Part shown: in pieces, positions 1 through 13,149 of the stretch | Layout: the number at the start of each line of letters is the position of its first letter | Numbering within the stretch: the first letter of the stretch is position 1 | NCBI GenBank assembly: GCA_028023455.1 | Contig: JAQFVV010000348.1 | Location: 560,001-624,000 of the forward strand | DNA: 64,000 bases | Direction of reading: 5' to 3' | Origin: Epiperipatus broadwayi | Lineage: Eukaryota > Onychophora > Udeonychophora > Euonychophora > Peripatidae | Position numbers and translations under genes: made by a program | Notes under the pieces: generated by a model | Databases searched by the model: none | Told to the model about the DNA's origin: nothing | What the model saw: the letters and a program-made list of their open reading frames with translations, nothing else

Positions 1-102
1 TTGTAAATAGAAATTTATCAGAAATAAATATTGATTCTAGTTAACTATTTTAAAATTTTGTTTCAAATAAATATTAACAATAATATTTTGTTTTACTTTT
101 AG
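1..102 (+). other. 3' end of an upstream dynein intron
   Basis: AT-rich sequence ending in a T-rich tract and the AG acceptor at 101-102, immediately before the first dynein exon. Nothing else is recognisable. Confidence 0.8.
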
Positions 103-304
103 GAATGTATTCGAGACTGGCACACTCTCTGTAAAAAGAAAGGATTGCCTTGTTCAGAACATTTTTCCCTTATTAATACCTTAGGAAATCCTGTAACAAT
201 TAGGGCATGGCAAATTGCAGGTTTACCTATAGATTCATTTTCTATTGATAATGGTATAATAGTACATCAATCTAGAAGATGGCCTCTTATGATTGATCCT
301 CAAG
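103..304 (+). CDS. DNAH12: Dynein axonemal heavy chain exon (AAA5 start), DNAH12-like
   Basis: Internal exon encoding 67 codons plus one base. It opens after an AG acceptor (101-102) with ECIRDWHTLCKKKGLPCSEH and ends at IDPQ plus g before a GTATCA donor. It contains the AAA5 signature of dynein heavy chains: NTLGNPVTIRAWQIAGLP, then SFSIDNG and RRWPLMIDPQG, the nucleotide-site region of the fifth AAA+ module. Axonemal heavy chains are motors of cilia and flagella, and the DNAH3/7/12 group forms single-headed inner arms. The exon joins 20035 to give PQG-QANKW without a gap. The family call is very safe. DNAH12 over DNAH7 or DNAH3 rests on recalled resemblance and is less sure. The first codon of the exon is phase 0 if the frame continues from the left. 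Confidence 0.93.
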
Positions 305-1946
305 GTATCACTTGTACTATGAATTTATGTATGCATAAACCACTGTATAGTGCTATATATTTATTTCTTATGAATAGTTAATTAAAAATTATTCACTTGT
401 TGCAAAATTGAAAGAGATCAGCATTTACCATTTGTGAAATGCATCTTGATAGGTGAACTTTTTTTCATTGATAAATATGGTTTGGTGCAATAATAGGTAG
501 ATTCTCAAGCTCATAGTGTTTATAGATTGCAGCCAAATCTTGTCACTTCTGGGTAACAGACTTCTTATGAATTCCCAGGTGATAAAGCATTTAATTACTG
601 ATAAATCAAAATGTTTTAAAATGGACTTTTTTGTGACATCAGAATTGAATATAGTAAAATCTAAAGACATGATTTTAAGGGAAATCTTGTATCTATCCTC
701 TGTTTTAATATCCCAACAATGATTCTTTCATTATAATTGTAATTAAATATTAAGGTTCTAATAAATGTGAAACATTTTTTGTTCTAATTAATGTGAGCAT
801 TATGTTCAGGTAAGAGAGTTATGATTATACAGTAGTAATAACAATAATGGAATGATTTATTGCCTGGGACTTTATAATAGGGTTGAATATCAGATGACAA
901 AAATGGAGTTGTGATCTGAAGAGCTCCAGAGTCCAACATCTTACAAGTCTATTAAAGCCTGCATGGCATTGTGCAATAGTGATGCTTCTTAAATGAATTC
1001 AAGTTTAAATAAATATAATTATTCATTTAATAATTGTAAATAAATAAATAAATATATATATATATTGTAATCATGTGAGTTAAATATATCCTGTAATATA
1101 TTTAAAACAAATTTTTTGGATTGTAATAATCAATTTCCTTATTACTATTAAAGTATAAAATCTTAGATAAATGTTTTAATTTATTGATTAAAGCAAATTA
1201 CTCAGTATATTAACTATTAGTTGCTTAAGAAATATTAATTGAATTGTTTAATATTTGTTTAAAAATTCTAAGTTAATAATTTAAATCTGAATAAGAGTTC
1301 ATTTAAAGCCTGCTATGTTTTAAGTATATGCAGTAAATAAAGTTATCCCTATTATTTATGAAATATAATTATTTTATTTGCATTAGAATCTTTATTTACT
1401 GGTTTTTAAAAATAAATAACTTTAAAATAATAACTCACAATATACTAGTTCATATAAGAGTTGTTTAAAGTTAGAATTTAAAGATACTAAGCTTAACTAT
1501 AACTTATTGGGATAAGTTTTAATTTAAATAAGTTTTAATAGGAATTTTTTTTGGTTGTCGTAGAATAGCTGCTATATTCCACTTGATGGCGCAGTTATCA
1601 TGCTAAAACTATAAAATATGATCATTCACGGGCCGTTAATTATAATCATTGTGATGTGTTTTTTGTAATGCGAAAATAAAAACAAAAGAAAATCATCTTT
1701 TTTAAATATTACTTAATTTTAAATATTATTTTTTATTAACGTATACAAATTAAATGATAATAATAAATGTAAAATAAAATAAACAAATTACAATTTGATT
1801 TGTCTTTTTTAGTTTTCTTTTTATTAAAAAAAATCAATTTTCTATCGGAGATTTTTTTACTGGGGTTATGGCTTTTTTTTTTGTTGTTGTTTACCGCTAG
1901 TTTTTATTTCAAATAGAATAACTAAAAGTAAAACTTGTTACGCTTA

Positions 1947-2036
1947 CGTTTAGGATTAGGATTAGGGTTAGCTTTAGGGTTAGGATTAGGGTTAGTTTTA
2001 GGGTTAGTTTAGGGTTAGCTTTAGGGTTAGGTTTAC
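1947..2036 (+). repeat. Interstitial TTAGGG-like degenerate array
   Basis: About 90 bases of TTAGGG, TTAGGA and TTAGC variants repeated head to tail (for example GGATTAGGGTTAGC), all in one orientation. TTAGGG is the telomere repeat of most animals outside the arthropods. The array is too degenerate and short to be a chromosome end and sits inside an intron. It could be a relic of double-strand-break repair involving telomerase or simply a telomere-like minisatellite. Confidence 0.8.
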
Positions 2037-4262
2037 GGTTTAAATAAAAAATATCAAAATCGTATTTTTGTAAAATTTTTTTGTACTAACATCTATAAAA
2101 TAAATGATAACAATAAACGTAAACTATATTCGACAAAGAATAACAGTAGTTGGAGAAAAAGAAAGAAACTAAAACTTTTTTAAACAACGACAAATATATA
2201 TATATATAAAATGTTTATAATATATGCTTTTTATGACATTTAAAAAAACAGTGTACAATTGTACTTTTCTTACTGGATATTTTTGTGTTAACGCTTTTTT
2301 TTTATTTCAAAAATATACACACGGTACAATCTTAAAATGTCTCGTGGAATGTTACGAACAGTACGTTACTTGACTCATTACCTAATTCCAAATAACTTTA
2401 TACATATATCTCATCAACATTTACTACTTAAAACTTCAATACACTACGGTGTAAAAAGTCTGTTAATTATTATTTTACAAAATCTGAACATTTCAATACT
2501 TTAAAATAGAAAAAAATCCAATGAAAACAACATTTCCATCCAATTTGAAAAAACACACCCTCTCCCCAAGCCGTAATCATTTTATAAACTGGAAATTCGG
2601 AAAATGTATTTGCTGCGTAAAATGTACATGCTGTACCACGATGCAACATAGCAGCCTGCAATCTGTAGCACAACAAAAAAGTTGTATTATAGAAAATGCA
2701 GGTTCGAAGGTGTCAGCTGCGGAAACGGCATTTTTATATGTTTTAGTGCGAAAACAGCACCATCCAGTGAGATATAGCTGCTCATCGATGACAACCTTTT
2801 TTTTTATTAAAGTGATGTTTTTAATTGTCAGTCTAGACATCACATGCTTAGACTGTCAATATAATTAAGTAAGATCCAAGGTCAAAAAAACTATAAATAA
2901 TTATCCTAGACAATTAGGAAGCTTTAAATTACACTAGTAATTTAAACCTCCCACTCAAATACTTAAATGGGATTGGCTGTATTGTGTCATGATAAATAGT
3001 GCAGTTAAAATCTTTACACACAGATGTTTTGGTATAAAAAGAAAACTAGAAATAAAATAATTGATTGCTTTAATTGGTTTTTGTTTTAGTATTATTTTCA
3101 CATTCTTTTAATTTTTATTTTATCACTTTAAAAAGTTTTAAGTTAATTTTTTAAATGACTGGGTAGAAAAGTTAAAAGTTATCCCAGCAATACTATTCTA
3201 AAGTGTGTGTTCAACTATCTATCAAACAATAAATTATAGGAAGATGCAAGGAATTAAATTATTCTTTAAAGAAGATTATAAACTGTTCTTAAATGGAAAA
3301 GGTAATGGAAACTGACAACACCTTGGGACGCATATGTTTTGTTTTGTCCTTATTATAAAACATTATTTAATTCAAACTTTTGGCTAGAAACAATTGCCTT
3401 AACACTGGAGCAGTGCAATTAACCTATCTCCTATCATATATATATAATTTATTTATTACTATCGACACACATTAGTAATATGTTCATGTGTGTATGTACA
3501 ATTTTACATTTTTAAATTTAAAGACTTTAAGTCATGTGATTTTATTTTAAGAAAAAAAAAATATCTTGTTAAAAATAGAATCATTTAAGAAAAATTGTTA
3601 AAATATTTTATATAATGGGAGAAAGGTAGGTAGCCATTAGGAAAGAGAGTGTAAGAGCCATATTTCCCTATGTATACATACAATTGGCAATAATAGTTAC
3701 AGTTGAACACCTTTAGAGTCTGTACATGCTTTAAAGTGTTAAATAAAAATAAAAGACAAAAGGAAACTAATTCAGCTGCACATAAGGCATGAGGAAACAA
3801 AGAGTTAATAGAACATCAATTAGAAGTAATGGCAGTATGAAATCCATTAAAAATCAAAGTGGACCCCAGGTATAAAAATAATATATATAAGCATGGAAAG
3901 GGGCATTGTATTATTCTTTGACTATTTTATTATCAAGAGAAGTATTATCAAAAATATATATAATATAAAAGACATATTCATGGTCCTACTTAAAATTCTA
4001 CTTAGTGCTTGGTTATTTCCGAAGAAGAAAATGAAAATGTTAAAAGTACCTGGCACTATGAGTGAGTTGTCAGGCATTGGCTTTTTCATGGTGATCACTG
4101 AAGTGGGCATCCACAGAAGTTTCATCAAAAAATGTAGAAGGTCCATCCACATTCTACCATCTCCATGCCAGTCTGAAGGTCATGAATCTATCTATCCCTC
4201 TGCGCTGAAGAACCGGTCATCATCTTATTGCCAGTAAAAAATGCTTTCACTTAATTGTAACT

Positions 4263-4566
4263 CAATTTTCTTTAATATATTTCATTAGCTAGTCTTAACT
4301 TTGTAAACTATCTATATATAATATTCATTATTCTTCACAAAGTATAATAAATACTATTTCCTATTGCATTGTCAAATGTATACCATATAATAATCAATTG
4401 ACAAAACATTTTACAATAAAGTGTTTCATCAATTGATTATTATATGGCATACATTTGACAATGCTATAGGAAATAGTAGTTATTATACTTCATAAAGAAT
4501 AATGAATATTATATATAGATAGATTACAAGGTTAATACTAGCTAATGAAATATATTAAAGAAAATT
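4263..4566. repeat. Small near-perfect palindrome inside the left arm
   Basis: Arms 4263-4402 and 4426-4566 are reverse complements around a loop of about 23 bases; both arms carry CTATATATAATATTCATTAT or its complement. In the right arm of the giant inverted repeat only one arm remains (about 8865-8940), so either the second half was deleted there or it was duplicated here after the large duplication. Confidence 0.85.
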
Positions 4567-6309
4567 AAATCAGCTGGCTTAATTATTTAATAAATTAGAA
4601 ATCTATTTTACATTTTTATTTATGTATATTACCTTGAATGATGGAGGGAGTTAAATTTCAATTCATTAAATGTGTTTCTGCTTCTTTGCCCTCAAAATCC
4701 CAAAGAATGGAATGAGCCAAGAAGATGCTAAATTTAAAACTATTAAATGGGAAAAGTAATAATGTGTATATAAATTGTTTTTCTTAGTTTTTTTCTTATC
4801 CCCCTATCATGTCAAGGAAAGTTATGTGTCAATTCTTAGAGTTATGTATAGAATTAATAAAGGATGGCGAGTATATTTCTGTTCAATTAATTTTTAAATT
4901 ATTTTTGTTTGTCTATTATGTTGCTCTGTATATGCAACCTAACCCATATGTTAAAAAACTAATTTATTAAAGATATTTGTAATAAAATAATGTATTCTGT
5001 TTAAATTGTTACTTCACATGCTGCTAAATTAATAATTCTCTTTTGATAAACTGATTCTATGTAATGAAAACTCCTGTAAATGTGCCAATATTTATAATTC
5101 AAGATTTTATTACATGAAAATAATATTAATAAACTTGTGTAAATGTACATATTGTATTGCTTATCGATGCAATATAATATCTATAAATTAAAAACCACAA
5201 TCCACATATAATCTATATAAGAAATAATGTATCATTCTACCAGTCTATTTTAGGGGTAATTAATCTCCTTTATTCTTAAATGTTATTTCATTAAACTTCT
5301 CAAATTTAAGATTATTAAAATGGTTATTGTGAGTGGGTTTTAATTATAAAATAATCATACATCGTTAACTGGAGATGCTTGTGTGTATATCTAAAATAAG
5401 TTTCATAATGTTTATTCATAATTTATTGTTTATACCTCTATATAGATTTATGTTCCTACCTTCTTATATGTGTGGCAAGGGTTGTATTATTATTCAACTT
5501 CATCATGTATTCTCTGTATGGTTCATGTGTCACATGGACAAACTGTGTGAGGGCAGACCAGATGCTGCATGCTTGAGTTCCTAATCCATAGCATGGGTCT
5601 AGGTCCCACAGGAGCCAGAGACTTTGTGTGATCCCAAATCCTATATTTAACAGTTCTTTCTACTGGAATGCACCTTTGGTTAGAAGTAGATGCACCTCTG
5701 TGGCCAGAGACATTCACTTTTCAATGGTGAACCATATCATTTGATTACCAAGCTGATCCTCCTCATATATTTAGTTACTATTTATTTTAGTCATATAGGT
5801 AGTACCACAATTTCTAAGTAATGGATACTTTAGTCTCCACATGCATTCATCAGCAACCCTGGGTGACCTTACATCAAACTTGTCCATAATTTATCCCATT
5901 AAACAAATATGTAATAAATTGTTATATTCAAACCTAGATGGGCTGATGGATTATCATACTTCCGATCAAAATAAATAGGACACACATCATTGTTGTAAGC
6001 CACCATCACCTTCTGTTATATGATGTAAAGGCTAATAAATCATCTTAATCCAATATTTTGTAAGCTACTCTCTCTTTTATTTTAAATTTTGTAATAAAAC
6101 ATATCATTCTTGTTAACTAAATGTGCATCATTATTGAGAGGCAGAAATAGTAATTAGTTATTATAAATGTCACTTTGTAAGTCATTCAATAGCAAACAAG
6201 CACCTCCATGATATTGTACTTATAGATATAATATTAGCTTCATAGCATTACAGAAATGATTAAACTCCCAAATCATAACAACAATGGTAAGATAAATAAA
6301 TTAATGTAA

Positions 6310-6400
6310 GGCTAAAAGTGGTAGTGTGGTGTAATGTCATGAGTTATAAGAACCATGAGGTTGAGATCCATGTTTGAACCCTGAGCTGTATTGCACTGTA
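6310..6400 (+). repeat. tRNA-derived SINE-like segment (both arms)
   Basis: GGTGTAATGTCATGAG followed about 40 bases later by GTTTGAACCCTG looks like RNA polymerase III A and B boxes of a tRNA-derived SINE. Its inverted partner lies at about 6960-7030 in the right arm. Box spacing is plausible. The tail and target duplication were not found, so this is tentative. Confidence 0.35.
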
Positions 6401-7867
6401 TGAAGAAAGAAAGCCATGTGGCATCAAGGATGTTAATTAGATTGTTGAGGCTAGGAAGCCTAGGTAGGGGTTTAAATTAGGAAAATGGGGGTAGCACTGT
6501 GTCTGCTGGCTGAGAGTTCCTGCTTGGTCTGTCAGCCTTGTTGACTGATTATACAATCTTGACCATTACAGAGTTTTTTATACAACATGAAACTTTGAAA
6601 TGTGGAAGCACTCTTGGATCAATCCAAAAGAGGGGTTTGAAAATTTTTTTGGGGGAATAATGTTATATATATACATATGTTTTTATACAACATGGTGCTA
6701 CCAACATGAGCTTTGGAATTGCCTAATCATCACCCATACAATAGGTTCAGATAGGGAAATAAACCCATAATTTTTTGGGAGCATTAAAAGTCATGTTATA
6801 TAAAAAAACTGTAATAGTCAAGATTGTATAATCAGTCAACAAGACCAAAGGACCAAGGCACTCTCAACCAACAGACACAGGGTTACTCCCATGCTCATAG
6901 TTTAACCCCCTACCTAAGTTTCCTAGCCTCAATGACCTAATTAACATCCTTGATGTCACTCATCTTCCCTTCTTCATATAGTGTGATATAGCTCAGGGTT
7001 TGAATATAGACTGGTTCCTCATAACTTACAGCCTTACATTAATTTATTTTATCTTACCATTGTTGATATGATTTGGGAGCTTAATCATTTCTATAATGCT
7101 ATAAAGCTAATATTATATCTATAAGATACAAAATCATAGATGTGCTTGTGTTGCTCTATTGAATAACTTACTAAGTGACATATATAATAACTAATTAATA
7201 GTTCTGACTCAATAATGATGCATGTTTAGTTAACAAGAATGATATAAGTTTTACTATAAAATTAAAATAATAGAGAGAGTAGTTTACAAAATATTGGATT
7301 AAGATGATCTACTGGCCTTTACATTGCATTACAGAAGGTAGTGGCAGCTTACAACAATGATGTGTACCCTATTTAATTTGATTATTTGATTGGAAGTATG
7401 ATAATCTATCGACTTATTCTAGCTTTGAATATAACAATTTATTACATATTTGTTTAATGGGACAAATTGTGGACGGTTCGATTTAAGGTCACCCAGGGTC
7501 ACTGATGAGTGCAGGTAGAGACTAACAGTAAATATAATTTAGAAAATGCAATACTATCTATGTGAGTGGGGTCAATAGTAACTGAATACAAGGAGGATTG
7601 ACTTGGCAGTCAAATAGTATGGTTCACCACTAAAGAGTGGAAGTCCCTGGCCATAGAAGTGATCTGCTTCTAACTAAGAGTCTATTCCAGTGGAAAGAGA
7701 GTGGTGTGCTAAATCTAAGATTTGGAGTCACATGGAGTCTCTGGATCCTGTAGGGCCTAGACTGGCACTAATCTATGGATTAGGAACCCAGACATGCAGT
7801 GTCTGGTCTGCCTTTACACATTTTGACCATATGATACATAAATCCTACAGAGAATACATGATGAAGT

Positions 7868-8013
<146 letters not shown>

Positions 8014-10261
8014 ACAACCATTGCCACACTTATAAGAAGGCAGGAATGCAAATCTATATAGAGATATAAACAAATTATGAAGCCTTCCATTTATGTGAAT
8101 AATATTAACTTATTTTAGATATACACATAAGCATTCCTGGTTAACCACGTATGATTATTTTATAATTAAAACCTGTTCATAATAACTATTTTAATAATCT
8201 TAAATTTGAAAAATCTAATGAAATAACATTTATGTATTAGGGAGATTAATTACCCCTAAAATAGACTGATGGTGTGATCCATTATTTCTTATATAGTTTA
8301 TATGTGGATAGCTGTTTTTAATTTATATATATTTAGACAACTTTATTAATATTACTTCCACATAATAAAATCTTGAATTATAAAAATTGCTGCATTTACA
8401 GAAATGAATCTTCATTACATAGAATCATTTTATCAAAAGAGAATTAAACCGAATTAATATATTATTTTTTTAGAATACCTTTAATAAATCAGTTTTCTAA
8501 CATATGGGTTAGATTGCATATATAGAACAACATGATAGACAAACAAAAATAATTTAGAAATTAATTGAATAGAAATACGCTCACCATCCTTCATTAATTC
8601 TATACATAATTCTAAGAATTGACACATAACTTTCCTTGACATGATGGAAGGATAAGAAAAGAAACTAAGAAAAACAATTTATATACACATTATGATTACT
8701 TTCATTTAATAGTTTTAAATTTAGCATCTTCTAACTTGCTCCATCCCTTGGGATTTTGAAGATGCAGCCGAAGCACATTTAATGAATTGAAATTAAATTC
8801 TATCTATCATTCAAGGTAATATACATAAATAAAAATGCAAAATTAATTAAATCAGCAGATTTAACATTAATAATGAATATTATACATAGATAATTTACAA
8901 GGTCAAGACTAGCTAATGAAATATATTAAAGAAAATTGAGTTACAGTTAAAACTTTGAATAAAATGAAAGCATTTTTTACTGGCAATAAGATGATGACTT
9001 TGGTACTTCTTTTGCATAGATGGATTCATCATCTTCAAACAGGCATGGAGACTTTTGTCTTTTACTTTTATTTAACACCTTAAAGCATATACAGAATCTA
9101 AAGGTGTTCAACTGTAACTATTACAGTCGATTGAATGTGTAGGTAGGGAAATACGGAACTTACACTCCCTTCCTTAATCACTATATATCTTTCTCCCATT
9201 GTATAAAATATTTTAACATTTTTTCTTAATTGATTCTACTTTTGACAAGATATTCTTTTTTTCTTAAGAAAATCACATGACTTAAAGTCTTTAAATTTAA
9301 AAATGTAAAATTGTACATACACACATGCACATATTACTAATGTGTGTGGATAGTAGTAAATAAATTATATATATATATGATAAGAGATAGGTTAATTCAA
9401 GTAAACATGAAGCAAGCATATCTGCATGCAGATATGCACCATTTCAACACTTTAAAATATTATTTAATTCATTATTGACATTAATCCTAGTTATTATAAA
9501 AGAATTATTTATTATGTTTTAATAAATCTCTGACCTAAAACTAAATAATATGTGAATAATAATTTATGAAAGACAATTATGCATAATTTAATTTGGAAAT
9601 AAGTATGAAAATTATTATATTCATGCCAAATCAAAAGAATCATAATGATGAATTATCTTAAAAGCATTGACTGTATTAAGAACAAAGTGAACTGATAATT
9701 TAAAATTGAGTCTTACAATTTTATGGAAGGAATAAGTCATAAAGATCAGTTTCTTTTTCAATACATTAAGGAAAACACTTATCTGTTTTTCTATTAATGC
9801 AGATAAACTCATATTTGATTGTAAATATATTAAACTTGGCTGCAGAAAGGAGGCCTTAAAGGAAATGAGCAGGGCAAATTCCTAATGTCCATTCCATACA
9901 TTCTTGTCATTGCAGCTATTATTACTATGTGATTATTCATATAGTATACAAACATGGATGGGCTACTCACCAACATGCATTAGCCAGCATGGTGAGTTTA
10001 TTGGCTTTTTATCTCTGAGTTTAAGATCAAGAAATACCATGGTCTTTCTTCTCAGCTGCCTGATAAGGCAGAATGAATGTTTGTGTAAATGATAAATATT
10101 TTTCCAATAGATATATACAATTATGACAAAAATAAATCATGGCCCTTATTCCCAGGAGGCTGTAAAGTCATCAACCAATGCAACAGTTGGTGGCCGAAGG
10201 CAGGGGGTGCTGAGAATCCCCTGATTGCAGACCCAGGCTGCCATTTGATGATGACTTTTTA

Positions 10262-11160
10262 TTTAGGTACTTACAACTGCAGATCACTTTCAAGTGAAAG
10301 AAAATTGCAAGAAGTAGAAGAAGAATTGTCTTATATTAAACGGGACATTATTGGACTTTGTGAAGTTAAAAGTAAAGGTGAAGAGATGATTGATTTAAAA
10401 AGTGGACATGTACTTTATTATAAAGGCACAAATATTGGAAATACAAGTGGAGTAGTATTCATTCTAAATAAAAAGTGAAAGAACAACATTGTGGAGATTG
10501 ATGGTGTATTGGACAGAGTGGCAAGATTAGTTATACAACTTAATAGCAGATACCAAATGCAGATAATTCAGGTTTATGCCCCAACAAATTCTCATAGTGA
10601 TGAAGTAGTAGAAGATTTTTATATGGATGTACAAAAGGCTTTTGATCAGAGTAAACAACATTTTAAAATTGTTATGGGAGACTTTAATGATAGAATTGGT
10701 AAACAAATGAAAGATGAAAGTGCTGTAGGTAATTTTGATTATAGTAATAGAAATGAGAGAGGACATAGACTTGTGGAGTTTGTAGAAAAAGAAAAACTTT
10801 ATATTATGAATTTTTTTTTTTTAGCAAAATGTTAAAAGGAAATGGACACAAAAGCATCCAAATGGAGGTACAGCAGAATTGGATTATATTTTGACTAACA
10901 GAAAATACATATTTCAAGATTGTAATGTTCTTAATAAATTTAACACAGGAAGTGATCATCAATTAGTAAGATGTAAGATGCGTGTTAATGCAAAACTAGA
11001 GAGACAAAAATTATTAAGAAAAACAATATTTACAGTTGATATTCCTAATCTTCAGAAACATTCTAATGCATTTAAATTAGAACTTACAAATCGGTTTCAA
11101 GTATTAGTAGATTTTGAACATGATTCAGATTTGAATGAAATTAAATATCAAAATAACTGA
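10262..11160 (+). pseudogene. LINE apurinic-like endonuclease domain, broken
   Basis: Fragments in two frames give GTYNCRSLSSERKLQEVEEE, then IIGLCEVKSKGE, IIQVYAPTNS, FKIVMGDFNDRIGK and, after a frameshift at a T run (about 10810-10820), AELDYILTNRK and NTGSDHQLVRCKM. These are the ordered motifs of exonuclease-endonuclease-phosphatase LINE endonucleases: TYN at the start, E in the third block, GDFN, and the SDH catalytic histidine. The domain nicks target DNA to prime reverse transcription in live elements. A TGA at 10476 and the frameshift make it non-functional. Confidence 0.85.
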
Positions 11161-11164
11161 TACA

Positions 11165-12960
11165 CTTTTAAAAACTGCAACAAAGATAGTTGATAGAAAA
11201 AAGCAGCAATTGACCAATAAAATTTCTACTGAGACTAGAGAATTTATGAAGAAAAGAAGGAATATAAAGATATACAAAAATGATTTCTTAAAAAGGATTG
11301 AATATCTCGAATTTTGTAAAATGCAAAAAAAAGTTGAAAATGATATAAGAAAGTATAACTGTGAACTAGCAAGGAAAGTTGTAGAAGAGAATAAAAATCT
11401 CAAGAGAGTAAAACAATATTTTGGTATTGGTAGAAAATTTATATCTGCAATAAGAAAAAAAGATGGAATTATTACTAAAAAGAGAGATGACATCATGAAA
11501 TGGATAGAAGATTTTATCAAGAATTATATAGTAATAAAGAACAAGTACCTTCTATATCTATTATGTCTTTGGAATTGCCCAGAATTTTAAATGAAGAAGT
11601 GAAACATGCAATTAAATGTATGAAGAAAGGAAAGGCTCCAGGTAATGATGGAATTATAATTGATATATTAAAAGAAGCAGGTGAAGAAATAGAATTTTTT
11701 TTAGTAAAGTTATATACCAAATGTCTAAATAATAAAGATATACCAAATGACTGGAAGAATGCAGTATTAATATTAATATTTTTAAAAGGTGATAAAGAAG
11801 ATATTAGAAATTACAGACCTATCAGTCTTTTATCAGTTTTGCACAAAATTTTTACCAAGATAATTACAACTTGTCTACAGAGAACATTGGATTTCGACTA
11901 ACCAAAAGAACAAGCTGGATTTAAAAGTGGATTTGGTACAGTAGATCATATCCAGGCATTGAGAGAAATTATAGAAAGGGCAAATGAATATGAGTTGCCA
12001 TTATGCTTTGGATTTTTAGATTATGAAAAGGCATTTGATTATATAAACATTTCCTCAGTGATTAAAGCATTGGATCATCAAGGTATAGATCCAGGATATT
12101 GTCATATTTTAAAGAATATTTATAAAATTGCAACAGCAACAATTAGATTACATAATGATACTGGGGAAAGTCAACATTAAGAAGGGTATAAGATGGGGTG
12201 ACTCCATATCTCTAAAACCTTTTACAGCAGTGCTGCAAGCAGTATTTTGTGGCTTAAAATAGGAAGCTAAAGGAGTGAAAGTAAATGGAGATTATTTAAG
12301 TCATTTAGATTTTAGGAGTGAAAGTAAATGGAGATTATTTAAGTTATTTAGATTTTGCTTATGATGTACTTGTTTTTGCAAATAATGTTTTAGAGCTGCA
12401 GGAAATGTTGCAGGAGTTATCAGATGAAAGTAGGACTAAAGATAAATATTAAAAAGATTAAAGTAATGTTTAATGGGTTTTCTCAAGCTATAAAAATAAA
12501 GATTGATTATGATGAGTTGGAAGAAGTTAACAGTTACAAATACCTTGGTCAGATTATTAATACAGATGGAAACATAATGGAAGAAATTAATCATAGAATT
12601 AAACTTGGTTGGAGTGCTGTTTGTAGAAATAACTTTATACTAAAAGGAAATATGCCTATGTGTTTGAAAAGGAAGGTTTTTAATAAATGTGTTTTACCAG
12701 TTCTTACTTATGGATCTGAGACTTCGACACTTAATAGAAGGGCATTACAGAGACTTCAGATCACTCAAAGAAGTATAGAGAGATGCAGGTTGGGAGTAAC
12801 AAGAAGAGATCAAAAACAATATATGGGCAAGAGAACAAACAGGTGTTACTGACCTCATCGAAAAAAATAAAAGATTGAAGTGAAGTTGGGCTGGACATAT
12901 TGCTAAAAGAGATGATAATAGATGAGCAACTGAAATCTTAAACTGGATTCCAAGAGATTG
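11165..12960 (+). pseudogene. LINE reverse transcriptase domain, broken
   Basis: Successive fragments read KGKAPGNDGIIIDILKEAG, NDWKNAVLI, NYRPISLLSVLHKIFTKI, then after a TAA QAGFKSGFGTVDHIQAL, LCFGFLDYEKAFD, LDFAYDVLVFAN, YKYLGQIINTDG and CVLPVLTYGSETSTLNRRAL. These are RT motifs in order. The YxDD equivalent is FAYD instead of FADD, so a catalytic aspartate is lost. A 43-bp tandem duplication sits directly in front of it. The C-terminal part resembles RTE proteins that end in a WAGH(I/V)A-type region; GWTYC and related fragments near 12885 fit that. The piece at 11135-11590 forms a separate frame linking endonuclease and RT. Confidence 0.85.
12271..12356 (+). repeat. 43-bp tandem duplication inside the LINE RT
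   Basis: Copies 12271-12313 and 12314-12356, each beginning AGGAGTGAAAGTAAATGGAG and differing at one or two positions. The duplication length is not a multiple of three, so it shifts the RT frame just before the catalytic motif. Confidence 0.93.
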
Positions 12961-13149
12961 TAAAAGACCCAGAAAGAGACCACATGTGAGATGGATGGAT
13001 TAAATAAGAAAGTGTGCAGGTGTAATGTGGAGAAGCTAAAGATCAGAGAAAATGGACAGAACTTGGAGAAACCTTTATCCTGTAGTGTATTGATAATGGT
13101 TGATGATGATATTAATCTTACTAAGTGGAAGCAGATGATATAATAATAA

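Larger units (their letters stand above)
10140..13113 (+). mobile_element. Near-full-length decayed RTE-clade LINE
   Basis: A non-LTR retrotransposon with an apurinic-type endonuclease followed by reverse transcriptase on the + strand. The 5' part (about 10140-10260) is less AT-rich. The 3' end runs into TGATGATGAT at about 13100-13113, the kind of short tandem tail seen in RTE/BovB elements. Clade placement is inferred from the endonuclease-RT layout and the C-terminal VLPVLTYGSET block. The element is dead: in-frame stops lie at 10476 and near 11899, there are frameshifts near 10815, 11140 and 11500, and the catalytic motif is disrupted. Confidence 0.85.

Noticed and set aside
2470-2868. 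Overlapping ORFs on both strands (115, 88 and 68 codons)
   Set aside because: No recognisable motif; frames overlap on both strands in low-complexity sequence, so chance ORFs are likelier.
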